A stretch of 64,000 nt of DNA from an uncultured Kiritimatiellota bacterium (GCA_934635225.1 CAKTYZ010000005.1:1-64000), one strand, 5' to 3'. Positions 41,988 to 51,782 are shown, counted from the stretch's first letter. Made by a program: numbers and translations. Notes: generated by a model from the letters alone, not told the origin.

Positions 41988-42947
41988 TCAAATGCCGACT
42001 GCCGCGCGCACCTTCTCCATCGTCGGCGCGGCGGCGGCGCGCGCCTTCTCGGCCCCCGCCTTCAGGATGTCCTCCAGCGTGTCACGGTCTTTCGCCAACT
42101 CTTCGCGCTTGGCGCGGAACGGGTCGAAAAGACGGTGATACGCCTCCAGAAGGGCTTTCTTCGCGTGGCCGTAGCCGTAGTTGCCCGCACGGAAGTGCGC
42201 GGCCATGTCGGCGACCTCTTCCTTCGTCGCGAAGAGCTTGTAGAGCTCGTAGATGGAATTCCCCTCCGGTTCCTTCGGCTCCTCCATCGTCTTCGAATCC
42301 GTGACGATGCCCATCACCTTCTTCTTGATGGAGCCGTTCGGCTCAAAGAGCTCGATCGTGTTGTGGTAGCTTTTCGACATCTTCTGCCCGTCCGTGCCCG
42401 GAATCGTCGCGACCGTCTCGGGAATGTAGGCGTCGGGCATCTTGAATGTCTCGCCATAGGCATTGTTGAACTTCTGCGCAAGATCGCGCGTCACTTCGAG
42501 ATGCTGCTTTTGGTCCTTGCCGACCGGCACGAGGTCAGATTGCATGATCAGGATGTCGGCCGCCATCAGGACGGGGTAGGCGAAGAGACCGTGCGTCGCC
42601 TCGAAGCCGTGCGCCATCTTGTCCTTGTAGCTGTGGCACCGCTCCAAGAGGCCCATCGGCGTCAGGCACGAGAGATACCACGCGAGTTCCTGCACCTCGG
42701 GAACATCGCTCTGACGGTAGACGACCGTCTTCTCGGGATCAAGCCCGCAGGCGAGATAGTCGAGCGCCACGTCTGCCGTCGCCGCGCGAAGCGCCGCGCC
42801 GTCGCGAACCGTCGTCATGGCGTGGAAGTTCGCGATGAACATGAAGTTTTCGCCCTTCTCCTGAAGGTCGAACATCGACTTCATCGCGCCGAAGTAGTTG
42901 CCCCAATGGAGCTTGCCCGAAGGCTGGATACCTGTCAAGATTCTCAT
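41988..42947 (-). CDS. trpS: Tryptophan--tRNA ligase
   Basis: The start at 42947 (MRILTGIQPSGKLHWGNYFG) is supported by a TATAAT seven bases upstream; extra codons to 42995 would cover the promoter. The 319-residue class I synthetase has the HIGH-equivalent PSGKLHWGNYFG, DQKQHLEVTRDLA, and the KMSKS loop in GQKMSKSYHNTIEL. Length is typical. Confidence 0.96.
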   Translation of the reverse strand: MRILTGIQPSGKLHWGNYFGAMKSMFDLQEKGENFMFIANFHAMTTVRDGAALRAATADVALDYLACGLDPEKTVVYRQSDVPEVQELAWYLSCLTPMGLLERCHSYKDKMAHGFEATHGLFAYPVLMAADILIMQSDLVPVGKDQKQHLEVTRDLAQKFNNAYGETFKMPDAYIPETVATIPGTDGQKMSKSYHNTIELFEPNGSIKKKVMGIVTDSKTMEEPKEPEGNSIYELYKLFATKEEVADMAAHFRAGNYGYGHAKKALLEAYHRLFDPFRAKREELAKDRDTLEDILKAGAEKARAAAAPTMEKVRAAVGI

Positions 42948-42954
42948 GCCGCGT

Positions 42955-42960
42955 ATTATA
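42955..42960 (-). promoter_or_regulatory. -10 box seven bases before trpS
   Basis: TTTTTGGTATAATACGCGGC precedes the ATG. With a 7-nt gap, transcription should start at or beside the ATG. The T-run plus GG context matches that of glnS. Confidence 0.6.
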
Positions 42961-43066
42961 CCAAAAACGGGCGCACGCGGCTCTGCCGAAGACATCGGGC
43001 CGCACTCCGCCGAAACTCCTCAGCCAGACGTCAATCCCTTTCGATCTGCGCGAATCCGCAGCCAGA

Positions 43067-45316
43067 CTATTCGAGAAACGACTTCCATTGGACCCCCCGC
43101 TCCTCCATGACGCGAAGGCCGAGGTAGCCAAGGATGGCGACATTGATCATGCCGTTGTTGAAAGCGCGTCCGCAATTGTAGTTGGGAACGCGGAGAAAGT
43201 CCTTCCAGCCGCGCTCGACGCGCCAGGTCCGGTCAAGCGTCGCGCACCATTCGGAAAAGACCTTGTCCTTCCCGACAGTCCCGCGCCAGTCGCTGAAGAG
43301 CCAGTAGAGGTACGGCCCCGTCCAGAACTCGGGATAGGGCTGATAGCGCTCCCCGCGCACGACGCAGCTGTCGGTCACGTAGCGATAGGCCCTGTGGGCG
43401 GCCGCGAAGGCGGCCGCCGCCTCGCCCGCCCGCCCGGCCAGACGGCTGGCGACGCCGATTCCGAAAAGGGCCTCGCCCGCATAGATGTTGCCGAGGAAGG
43501 TGTGGCAGCCGTTCTCAACGAAGTCAGAGCATTGCCAGTCGAACCAGCCGTCCTCCTTCATCTTCGCGTTCATCCAGCGGACGGTCGCGTCAAACGACGT
43601 CCACCATTCGGTGGGGACAGGCTCGCCGGCCTTTTGCATCAGCGACGCCGCATAGGCAAGGCCCGCCACCAGACGAGGCTGATAGACGTCACATTGGCGG
43701 TCTTCCTGCTGATAGGCCTCACGGGAGAACGTGCCGTCCGAATTCAGCTGAATCTGGAAGTCGCGCAACACGCCGGGAATGCCATCGGAGTCTTGACGGC
43801 AGTTGGCGATCAGGAAAGAACCGGCTTTCATGATGCGCGAAAGGAGCGTGCGCAGCTTGGCCCGCTCGCCGGACTTGAGATAATATCTTCCGACATAGGT
43901 CAGGGCGCGCATCCACTCGCCCGTCTGGTCGGCGTGATACCGCCAGTCGTGGCGCTCGCCCTTCAGTCCGGAGCCGTATCCGTCAATGCTCATCAAGTCG
44001 TTCACGATCGTCAACGTGCCGCCGCAGGCGTCCTGCATCGTGAACATCGCCTCACAGCAATTCCACATCAGCCGCTCCGCGAACCTCTCCCGCACCGCAT
44101 CGCCCGTCAGGCGATAGGCGTCTGCCGCGATTGCCAGCCCGGTCAGTCCCGCCTCGTAGCCCTCGCAGACCTTCTCGGTGTCCGGCACGAACAGTCGAAT
44201 GAACCGGCTGTAAGACGTGCGGCCGGCGTCATACGGATCGTACGTGTGCGGAATCGCGATGCGCGTGTAGGCCATCCCACCGCCATGCACGCGGTCAATG
44301 ATCCAGTTCGACATGCCCAGCCGAATCGCCAAGACCATCTCCGCGTCTGACTCGCCCTTGGTCCGCACGTAGAAGTCGTCGCTGCCCTTTCGGATGTCCA
44401 GGATCGACTGGCCGTCCAGCAGCACGTCGGCAAGCGCGTGATAGTAGCCGCCCTTCAGCCCGGCGATCGACGGGCGAAGCGTCACCTTGGCCTTGACGCC
44501 GTCGGGGATGCGGGTGCCGAGCGGCATGTCGACAACCGTGTCCTGCCCCGTGAAGACATTCCGCAACCGAAACCGGACCAGCGCGTCCGGCGGCAGATCC
44601 CTTCCCATGCCGTTCTCCACATGCAAAGTCGCGTCAAGCCCCGCCGCGCCCTCGCGCACCAGCACCATGCTGTCACTGGAATCGCCGCGCCGCCCCAGCC
44701 AGAGACTGACGCCGACCTGCCCTTTGGGCAGCGGAACGAAATCGCGCTTGGCGACGCCGCGCCGAATGCCGGAAATCTCGAAGGAGAAATCCTCTCCCAT
44801 CTCATACTGGTCGGTCGAGACGTAAAGGTGAATCTTCCGGACCTTCCGCTGCCACGTGTGGTCGCCCGGGTCAAACTCGTAGTCGCGCCACTGGCCGTCG
44901 CCCTTCGGCGTCGGCGAGAGCGCGACATTGATCTGGGCGTCCTCACCGTTCATGATGACGCGAACGGGACATTCCCCGCCGCCCTTTCGACACGCGCGCA
45001 GACGAAAGCGCAGTACGCCGCCGCGAAAGTCGACCAGCGGATCCGGCAGCACGGTGATTGACGGCCAGTCGGGCGTCTTGCGCACCGCGATGTCCCATCT
45101 CAGCCCGTCCGGGAGCGTCGTCACCTTGCCGTTTTCGCCGCCCGTGTCCGTCCACTGCCAATTCGCCATCCCGTCGAACGTTTCGTTCACCCCCGGCAGA
45201 ATGTCACGACGGATCTCCGCCCATGGGTAGCGTTCGGGGTGTTCGGCTTCGCTGAAAGCCGAAAACCCGCCAAAAAGAAGCGTACACGACAAGGCCATGC
45301 GAAAGGGTCGGAACAT
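43067..45316 (-). CDS. Secreted protein with carbohydrate-binding-like and alpha/alpha-barrel-like regions
   Basis: From the ATG at 45316 (MFRPFRMALSCTLLFGGFSAFS, signal peptide; ribosome-binding site AAAGGAG) the 749-residue product has a beta-sandwich region (about 30-190, jelly-roll-like), a second beta region to about 310, and a helical C-terminal half with repeated helix pairs (GLTGLAIAADAYRLTGD, ALTYVGRYYLKSGERAK, LVAGLAYAASLMQKAG, YAGEALFGIGVASRLAG). This layout is common in (alpha/alpha)6-barrel glycosidases and lyases. No catalytic residues or known family could be assigned. Confidence 0.6.
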   Translation of the reverse strand: MFRPFRMALSCTLLFGGFSAFSEAEHPERYPWAEIRRDILPGVNETFDGMANWQWTDTGGENGKVTTLPDGLRWDIAVRKTPDWPSITVLPDPLVDFRGGVLRFRLRACRKGGGECPVRVIMNGEDAQINVALSPTPKGDGQWRDYEFDPGDHTWQRKVRKIHLYVSTDQYEMGEDFSFEISGIRRGVAKRDFVPLPKGQVGVSLWLGRRGDSSDSMVLVREGAAGLDATLHVENGMGRDLPPDALVRFRLRNVFTGQDTVVDMPLGTRIPDGVKAKVTLRPSIAGLKGGYYHALADVLLDGQSILDIRKGSDDFYVRTKGESDAEMVLAIRLGMSNWIIDRVHGGGMAYTRIAIPHTYDPYDAGRTSYSRFIRLFVPDTEKVCEGYEAGLTGLAIAADAYRLTGDAVRERFAERLMWNCCEAMFTMQDACGGTLTIVNDLMSIDGYGSGLKGERHDWRYHADQTGEWMRALTYVGRYYLKSGERAKLRTLLSRIMKAGSFLIANCRQDSDGIPGVLRDFQIQLNSDGTFSREAYQQEDRQCDVYQPRLVAGLAYAASLMQKAGEPVPTEWWTSFDATVRWMNAKMKEDGWFDWQCSDFVENGCHTFLGNIYAGEALFGIGVASRLAGRAGEAAAAFAAAHRAYRYVTDSCVVRGERYQPYPEFWTGPYLYWLFSDWRGTVGKDKVFSEWCATLDRTWRVERGWKDFLRVPNYNCGRAFNNGMINVAILGYLGLRVMEERGVQWKSFLE

Positions 45317-45357
45317 GGATCTTTCTCCTTTGATGAGGTTGCAAACGTTCAAGCGAA

Positions 45358-48198
45358 TCAGCGCAGAAGGACCGCAAGGCCCGACGGAATCAGGAGGAGC
45401 CGCCCCTCACGAACGCCCAGTCGGCATTTTGACGGCGAGCCGTTCAGCGTGACCGTCCATCCCGACAAGTTCGCCGGCATCGCCGTGCCGTCCAAGGCAA
45501 GCGGAAGCAAGACTTCGCCCGACAGGCTTTCCGAAGCGACGACGTCCAGCGTGCCGACGGCGGACAAGGAGCCGCCCTTGATTGCGCCGGCCTGCGCGAC
45601 ATCGACCTGCAGCGCGGCCAGCGTCGTGGCCGTTTTCGTCAGGTCGAGCGACGCCCCTGCCGCGACCGACACGACGACCGTCGGGTCAAACGCCGGCCGC
45701 GTCGTGTCGCGCACCGCCGTGAAGAAGTACGGGACACCCCTGTTGTAGCCATACCATGTCTTGTCATACGCCGGATCGCACGCTTCCGCCCGGGCGTCCA
45801 GCAAGGTCCAGTCGTCCGCGTCCGACTGCCGCGCATAAACCTTCCATTGGCTGGGGGCCTTGAGCCAGTTGTTGTACTGCGAGGTCGGAGCATAGAGGTA
45901 TCCGGCCACCGAATCCGCCGCCTTCAGGGTGAACTCGACGTTGAGAATGTCCGAATTGCACCAGTTGCACGTTTCAAGGTCACCATCAAACAGGTTCTCC
46001 CCGACGTTTCCGTCGGCCTTGAAGGACGCGAGGTTCGCCATGAGGTTCACGCGCTCGCCCGTGCGCCCGTAGAGCGCCAGCTCGCCAAACTGGTAGGCAT
46101 CGCCGCCCGAACGCGCCTCGAGGACAAACTTGTAGTTCAGCCACGGCGCGTCGCAACCCGGCTGCGGCTTCAGCGTGCCGCCCGACACGGCCAGCGAACG
46201 GATCCCTCCGAGAGTGCCCAGGACCGTGACGGTCCCAGCCCCGGTCTTCTCAAACGCCGCGCCGCCGTCAAAGCCCGGATAGGCAATCGTCACGTCCGCC
46301 GCATCTCCCACGGCCAGCCGAGCGTCCTTTCCGCTCTCCAGCACGCCACGGCAGTCGTAGCTCGCGCAAGACAAGGCGACGCCCTCCGCCAGCGCCAGCG
46401 TCGCCCCCTTGGCGACGGTGACGTCGCCGCCCGTGATGACATTGGGATACGCAAGGTCAAACACCTTCGATTCCGCTCTCCGGCCCGGCAACGTGTATTC
46501 ACGAAAGCCGACCCGCGAAAGCTCATGCCATGTGCCGCCAGACTCTCGGCCGAACAGACGCCAGGAACCCGGGTCGCGGCAGTTGTCGGCAGAAGGCGAC
46601 GTATCGCCAGCCGAAATCCAGGTATAGCCCGAGACGGGGAGGTTTCCGTCGTAGAGGATGTCCACGTAAGCCTCGCCGAAATCCGGCTGGCTCTCGTGAT
46701 GGCAGTTATACCACCACTTGGCGTAGTCGTTGTCCCAGACGCCGTCAACGAGCGCCGGCGCGTTACCGGACGCGTGATCCAGCCGCAGATAGGGGCGCGT
46801 GACGTCCTTTTCCGCGTTGTACAGCCGAAGCTCGGCAATGTGCATGCCGTCAAAGGTGTTGCCGTAGGCAGAATCGACCTTGAACCGATACTGGTCATAT
46901 CCGACGTCCTTCCTATTCTGGAGACGCAGCGTTCCGGCCTCGACGGAAATCCCGGCAAAGGAGTCTCGCACGATTTCCAGCGTCCCTTCGCCGGATTTCG
47001 CCAGCCTGACGACGGGCAGATGCGCGCATTCGCAGACTGCGGACACGCCCTCGGGCGCCGTGAAGCGAATCATGCCCGGCGTCTCGCCCGAATCGACGAC
47101 CTCACCTGTGCCGAGCAACGAGCCGACGCGGAGTTCGTTCCCCCGGAGGTCGATGTTGCACCCCTTGCCCAGAACCATGTCGCTGGCCGGCGGAAACGGT
47201 GAAGGAGCCGCAAGGGCGAAGCCGCCCTCTTCGACACGCGTCGCTCCCGCATACGTCATCTCAAGGCAGTCCGCTTCAGCGGCTTCGACCAGGACCTGAT
47301 CCATCTTGCCATGTCCTCCCTTGACGAAATCGCAGTCGCCGACAAGACGGAACTTTCCCGCGCCGCCCGACTTCTTGAAGTAATAGGTGATGTTGTCCCA
47401 ATAGGTCTCATTGGCGGCATCGAAAGAGGACCGCAGGTGAAGGCGGATCGGGAACTCCGGCGTGCCGTCAAGGACCAGGTCGCCATCGCCCGACCGGCCC
47501 AGACATTGGGCCTCCAAACGCCCGCCGCGGAAATGGATGTCACAGCGCACGTCATTTCCTTTCGAGAGACGCCACCCTTCCAAAAGGGACTCGGACTCCA
47601 ACGTCACCTCTGCCGCCGCCTTGTCGTTGTCGAGCGGGCAAGCCAGAACGTCGTATTCCTGATCGGCGAACGCCAGGCTGTTGACGGCGTACAACCGGGC
47701 CTTGTCCGCCAGACGGACGGCTGTCGAACTCGGCTTGTCCGCCGTGCGCCCATAGGCGAACCTCGCCCGCCAGCATCGCAAAAGAGTGCCTTCGCCCGAC
47801 ATCTCCACGTCCGCATGTCCGCCGTTCAAGCCAAAGTAGAAGTACGAGCCGTCCTTGTCGGGCGAGATGAGCTTCGCGCCGTCTCGCAGGACCAGCCGCC
47901 CCGCCGCGCCCAGGCCGTCGCCGACCTTCAGGATCCCGAAGTTCCAATTGTCGGGATCGTCAATCGTGACGGTCGCGCCCGAATTGATCGTCAGCGTGCC
48001 GTTGACCGTAATCGTGCGATACGTGCAGTCGCTTGACAACGTGCGCGTCTCTCCCGCCGCGACGACAAGATCCTCAAGAGTTCCTGCCAACGATGCCCAC
48101 GAGGCCATCGTCAGGGCAACAAGCCCGACAGTCAGTTTCCTGCCGCGCAGATTCCACGCCTGCAGCTTTCCGTTGAGTTTTCGCGTTGTCATTGGCAT
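45358..48198 (-). CDS. Giant secreted beta-helix/discoidin-type protein with conserved C-terminal tail
   Basis: The 946-residue protein has a signal peptide (LTVGLVALTMASWASLA) and then autotransporter-like passenger repeats (TLTINSGATVTID, GRLVLRDGAKL, GAGTVTVLGTLGGIRSLAVSGGTL, quoted in parts). Two discoidin-like (F5/8 type C) domains lie at about 430-590 and 690-860. It ends LLLIPSGLAVLLR, a tail shared with the protein at 55928-59062. The start overlaps the stop of the glycosidase-like gene upstream (two candidate ATGs two codons apart). A surface glycan-binding role is likely. Confidence 0.75.
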   Translation of the reverse strand: MPMTTRKLNGKLQAWNLRGRKLTVGLVALTMASWASLAGTLEDLVVAAGETRTLSSDCTYRTITVNGTLTINSGATVTIDDPDNWNFGILKVGDGLGAAGRLVLRDGAKLISPDKDGSYFYFGLNGGHADVEMSGEGTLLRCWRARFAYGRTADKPSSTAVRLADKARLYAVNSLAFADQEYDVLACPLDNDKAAAEVTLESESLLEGWRLSKGNDVRCDIHFRGGRLEAQCLGRSGDGDLVLDGTPEFPIRLHLRSSFDAANETYWDNITYYFKKSGGAGKFRLVGDCDFVKGGHGKMDQVLVEAAEADCLEMTYAGATRVEEGGFALAAPSPFPPASDMVLGKGCNIDLRGNELRVGSLLGTGEVVDSGETPGMIRFTAPEGVSAVCECAHLPVVRLAKSGEGTLEIVRDSFAGISVEAGTLRLQNRKDVGYDQYRFKVDSAYGNTFDGMHIAELRLYNAEKDVTRPYLRLDHASGNAPALVDGVWDNDYAKWWYNCHHESQPDFGEAYVDILYDGNLPVSGYTWISAGDTSPSADNCRDPGSWRLFGRESGGTWHELSRVGFREYTLPGRRAESKVFDLAYPNVITGGDVTVAKGATLALAEGVALSCASYDCRGVLESGKDARLAVGDAADVTIAYPGFDGGAAFEKTGAGTVTVLGTLGGIRSLAVSGGTLKPQPGCDAPWLNYKFVLEARSGGDAYQFGELALYGRTGERVNLMANLASFKADGNVGENLFDGDLETCNWCNSDILNVEFTLKAADSVAGYLYAPTSQYNNWLKAPSQWKVYARQSDADDWTLLDARAEACDPAYDKTWYGYNRGVPYFFTAVRDTTRPAFDPTVVVSVAAGASLDLTKTATTLAALQVDVAQAGAIKGGSLSAVGTLDVVASESLSGEVLLPLALDGTAMPANLSGWTVTLNGSPSKCRLGVREGRLLLIPSGLAVLLR

Positions 48199-49325
48199 TC
48201 ACCTTTCTTTGGTTGTTGAAATGAACGTGCGTTCAGTTCGGCATAATGTCGGCGCAGGACCTCTTGCGCCGCACCCAGCGGCCTGAACGAGACGCCGGAT
48301 GCGCTCAGCACCTCGGGGTCCTCCACGGACGAATCGGAGAGGGAATGGTCGTTCCAGCACCACCAGTAGAAGCCGTGGCACCACGGCTCGTCCTTGAACG
48401 TACGGACAAACGCCTCGTAATACGTCGCCTGTTCCTGCGAATCGATGGGCTGGCGCAGATCGCAACCCGACGGGCTGGACGCCTGGAAACGCCGTGGCCC
48501 GCACCCGCATTCGCCGAACATCATCGGCTTGCCGTATGCTTTTGCAATGCGCCGAAGCAGGTCGCGATGAACCTCAAGGTTTCTCATCATCTCGGGAACC
48601 GAAAGCTCTTCCCTGCAGCCCTGCGGACGAGCCCCCGTGTAGTCGCTGACGGAAAGAATGTCAAGGTCGTAAAACCAGTGCGTGCGATCCGAGATGACCT
48701 TCTCCCAGTCAAAGTCATTGCAGTGAATCGTATGGCTGCTGGTGACCGGGCCTGAATAGACCGTGCGCACCGCCGCAATCACGTCTTTCCATTCCGCGCT
48801 TTTCCAGATAAAGCGGTCGAACTCCGAGTCGAGACAGTACATCTCGCACTTCGTCCGCTCGGCGAGCCGCGCGTACCAGACGCTTCGTGCGCGCATGGAG
48901 GCGAACCAACGGCGGCAGTAGTTGCGTGGCTTGCCCGCCACGCGCGTCCAGTCGTCGCCGACAATCACGCCATGCCGACCCGTGCCGTCATGGCACTCCA
49001 ACATCGGCCTGAGCTGGACGCGCATCCCCTTTCGATGGATGTAGTCGATGATGTCCATCAGCTCGAAGTCGGGAATCGACCGCTCGAAATCGGCGAACTG
49101 CCGCGTCGAGCAATACTGCTCCTGCCAGACGTTCGGCGTCAGGACTATCCAGCGAATGCCAAGCGCGCACATGTCATCGACGTCCTTGCGGGCCTCCTCC
49201 GAGGCGAAGAAGCCAGGCCGGGCCGCGAACCCCCATGTCATGCCTGTCTGGAATTCGCGCGGCACTTCAGCCGCACCCGAAGCCAAAAAGCCCGCCGTCA
49301 GCGCAACAGCTATCAGAACCCGCAC
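48189..49325 (-). CDS. Exported TIM-barrel glycosidase-like protein behind a poly-C tract
   Basis: The chosen GTG start at 49325 gives a clean signal peptide (VRVLIAVALTAGFLASGAAEVP) and 378 residues. The body looks like a GH5/GH113-type barrel: MTWGFAARPGFFASEEARKD, IRWIVLTPNVWQEQY, YIHRKGMRVQLRPMLECHDG, a possible acid/base in YCLDSEFDRF, and a nucleophile candidate in MMFGECGCG, followed by WWCWNDHS. Ten consecutive C bases lie 20 nt upstream. An ATG at 49420 with a better ribosome-binding site (GAGGTGG) is out of frame across this tract. Family and start are therefore both uncertain. Confidence 0.65.
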   Translation of the reverse strand: MRVLIAVALTAGFLASGAAEVPREFQTGMTWGFAARPGFFASEEARKDVDDMCALGIRWIVLTPNVWQEQYCSTRQFADFERSIPDFELMDIIDYIHRKGMRVQLRPMLECHDGTGRHGVIVGDDWTRVAGKPRNYCRRWFASMRARSVWYARLAERTKCEMYCLDSEFDRFIWKSAEWKDVIAAVRTVYSGPVTSSHTIHCNDFDWEKVISDRTHWFYDLDILSVSDYTGARPQGCREELSVPEMMRNLEVHRDLLRRIAKAYGKPMMFGECGCGPRRFQASSPSGCDLRQPIDSQEQATYYEAFVRTFKDEPWCHGFYWWCWNDHSLSDSSVEDPEVLSASGVSFRPLGAAQEVLRRHYAELNARSFQQPKKGECQ

Positions 49326-49344
49326 GATGGCACTCTCAGTGGAC

Positions 49345-49354
49345 GGGGGGGGGG
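49345..49354 (-). repeat. Ten-base poly-C tract before a glycosidase-like gene
   Basis: A run of 10 C on the minus strand (G on the plus) lies between the best ribosome-binding site/ATG (49420) and the signal peptide of the glycosidase-like gene. Adding one base or losing two would join the ATG at 49420 to the coding frame. It could be a phase-variation tract or a homopolymer sequencing error. Confidence 0.7.
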
Positions 49355-49461
49355 CACAACAGAACGCATTTCCATGCGTCTGCAAACGCATCCCACAACA
49401 TTCAGCAAATGTCTCCGCATAACCACCACCTCGTTTCGCTTTTCCAAGTTCATTGCCATTC

Positions 49462-49467
49462 AGTATA
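49462..49467 (-). promoter_or_regulatory. -10 box upstream of the poly-C-preceded gene
   Basis: GGTATACTGAATGG lies about 41 nt before the ATG at 49420. It is a reasonable extended -10 and marks the likely promoter of the glycosidase-adhesin operon. Confidence 0.45.
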
Positions 49468-49698
49468 CCACACCCTTTCTTCCTCGTCAACTGACAGCCC
49501 TCGCTTTGCAGTTCGGCCTTGGGAACGGCCCACCGCGTCAAAGGAAACGTCCGAACGCCGCCGCAGACACAGAGAGAGGGCGCGGACTTTCCGGCTATGT
49601 GCATAAAATGTCCACGAACGGACACGGATGATCACGGATTCTGATCCGTGCCCATTCGTGAGGATTCGTGGACAGTCCCCGTGTCGCGACGGCCTCGG

Positions 49699-51555
49699 CT
49701 ACTCGACGACGGCCTGGAACGTCTGGGGCTCCTTCCCCTTGACGGACAGCGTTCCGACCGCATCGCCGTTGTCCGTCAGCCCCGTCAGAGTCATCTGCCG
49801 CGTCTTGAGGACGCCAGTCTTCGCGTCGAGGTAGCTCAGGCGGATCGTCCCGCGCAGGATGCCCGTGTCCTCGCCCACGTCCGCGCTCGCGACCGTCCCT
49901 TCGCCCAACTTCCCGACGAACCCGTCGTCGCCGAAAGTCACGTCAAGGGCACCGATCTTGCCGACCGCCGTGCGCACCGTGAGAAGCCCGTCCTGAATCG
50001 TCCCCTTTGCCGTTTTCACGCTTTGCCTCCTGCCGTCCTCGAGCATCACGAAGCCCTTGACGGACACCGAGCCGTCCTTCGCGGCCTTCGCCGTGGCAAG
50101 CTGCACCAGTCCGGCCATGTTCCCGTCCGCGTCAAACGCGAGCCCGCCAAACGTGCGCTTCGCGAGCCCGTCGAATGCCGCCGACAGCCGCTCGCTGCCC
50201 TCGACCGGCACGACGACCTCCGTCCAGTGCGCGTAGTACGTGACGCTCCTCGTCACCTTTGTGGCGGACGTCGCCCGCGTGCCGCCGCTCGCCCTCGCGA
50301 ACCAGCCGACGAACGCATAGCCGTCGCGGCTCGCCGTCGGCAGGTCGCCCAGAGTCTCGCCTTTCGCGTAGGACGCGGAGGCAACGGACGCCGTGCCGCC
50401 ATTGGCGTCGAACGTCACCGTGAAGGACTTCGGCACGACGGGGGCGGGATCGTTGTAGTCGGAGAAAAAGCGGATTGGACAACCCTGCCACACGCCAGGA
50501 ACCTTTCCCCAGCCTGTAGCCGTCGGGTTGACGTATGTCGTAAGGCCCTTGATATAGCCGGCATAGACCCAATCACCGTCCGAATCGAAGGAACTGATGG
50601 CGATGTATAGATTGCCCCACTTTCCTTCCGTCTCGTCATAATCCGTGTTCACGAAAGGCGCATCGCCCGCGAACACGACCGTTTTGAGCCTGTTGTCGCC
50701 GCAGAAAGCCCCGCCCCCGATCTCGGTCAGCGTGCCCGGGAAACGGACTTCAGTCAGCGACAAGCATCCGCAGAATGCCTGTTCTGAAATGAATTCCAGA
50801 CCCGTCGATGAGAAATCGAGTCTCGTCAACTTCGTACAAGCCGCAAAAGCCTCGTCCCCGATTGCCTTCAACGTAGCCGGAAAGGTAATTTGCGTGAGAG
50901 ACACGCAACCCAGAAGAGCGTACCGCCCCAGAGCCACGCAACCGTCCGGCACGACAAGCGACGTCGCAAACGGGGAGACGACGGCAATCCGGCCTTGTCC
51001 TTTGTCATAAACAGCCCTCCCGTTGCATGTTTCAAAATATTCATTATCGCCGTTTCGAATTGAGATGGTCCGGATGCCTTTCGCCTTTGAAAAAAGAGCC
51101 CCCTCATTGCTGCGGGTGAAAGCACCTTCTCCCAAGTAACGTAGCGTTGACGGCAGTTCCAACGACGTCAACGGGCACTTGACGAATGCGTTGTCGTAGA
51201 TTTCCTCGATTCCCTCCGGCAGACGGACGGTGGTCAGGTATTTGCATCCCTCAAAGGCCCACGACCAAATCCTCTTCACGGTATTCGGGATTTCTACCGA
51301 GGAGATTCGAGTCCCGCACTCGCCTAAGAAACCCCATCCGATGGATACTACGGAATGTCCGTTGAGTTGTGAAGGAATCTCCAATGCACCAGACGGAATC
51401 GGCTTCACGTCTGTCACTTCGGCACCCCCGTCATAGTCGTCAACAAACCGATACGACCATGTCAATCCGTTTACCACAGCCGTCTCCGCGCTTGCAAGTA
51501 AAGAGGATAGGAGACTTATAGCAATAAGACACAATTTTTTGCAGGGCGAAGACAT
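49699..51555 (-). CDS. Secreted BspA-like leucine-rich repeat protein with InlB B-repeat
   Basis: From MSSPCKKLCLIAISLLSSLLASA (ATG at 51555, signal peptide) the 618-residue protein has BspA-type LRR_5 repeats to about residue 290 (VVSIGWGFLGECGTRISSVEIPN and LTQITFPATLKAIGDEAF, quoted in parts). One Listeria-Bacteroides/InlB B-repeat follows at about 335-405 (VTFDANGGTA to YYAHW), then a C-terminal domain of about 200 residues (LAFDADGNMAGLVQL, VTFGDDGFVGKLG). An adhesin or host/diet polymer-binding surface protein is inferred. Confidence 0.82.
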   Translation of the reverse strand: MSSPCKKLCLIAISLLSSLLASAETAVVNGLTWSYRFVDDYDGGAEVTDVKPIPSGALEIPSQLNGHSVVSIGWGFLGECGTRISSVEIPNTVKRIWSWAFEGCKYLTTVRLPEGIEEIYDNAFVKCPLTSLELPSTLRYLGEGAFTRSNEGALFSKAKGIRTISIRNGDNEYFETCNGRAVYDKGQGRIAVVSPFATSLVVPDGCVALGRYALLGCVSLTQITFPATLKAIGDEAFAACTKLTRLDFSSTGLEFISEQAFCGCLSLTEVRFPGTLTEIGGGAFCGDNRLKTVVFAGDAPFVNTDYDETEGKWGNLYIAISSFDSDGDWVYAGYIKGLTTYVNPTATGWGKVPGVWQGCPIRFFSDYNDPAPVVPKSFTVTFDANGGTASVASASYAKGETLGDLPTASRDGYAFVGWFARASGGTRATSATKVTRSVTYYAHWTEVVVPVEGSERLSAAFDGLAKRTFGGLAFDADGNMAGLVQLATAKAAKDGSVSVKGFVMLEDGRRQSVKTAKGTIQDGLLTVRTAVGKIGALDVTFGDDGFVGKLGEGTVASADVGEDTGILRGTIRLSYLDAKTGVLKTRQMTLTGLTDNGDAVGTLSVKGKEPQTFQAVVE

Positions 51556-51719
51556 GTCGTTCGACCCTCTAGAGTTAGGCTTCCCTTTATCTATACTATG
51601 CATGGATTTGGACCTTTTTTGAATCTCGAGTGCGCTTTTCAGTGCATCTCCCGTCTGTATTGTTCCGCGCCACAAGTTTTACAGAAGGCACAGCCGCCGG
51701 GCGCAGAAAAAGGAGCGGC

Positions 51720-51750
51720 GTGCCTTCACATCATGTTCTACATGAGGCAC
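51720..51750. repeat. Two-part hairpin
   Basis: GTGCCT pairs with AGGCAC, and inside it CATGT pairs with ACATG around a TCT loop. Confidence 0.5.
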
Positions 51751-51782
51751 GACCAAGCGCCTTACCAAAAACACGGAATAGA

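Noticed and set aside
42948..42995. N-terminal extension of TrpS by 16 residues
   Set aside because: The extension would lie on top of the TATAAT box and does not resemble TrpS starts.
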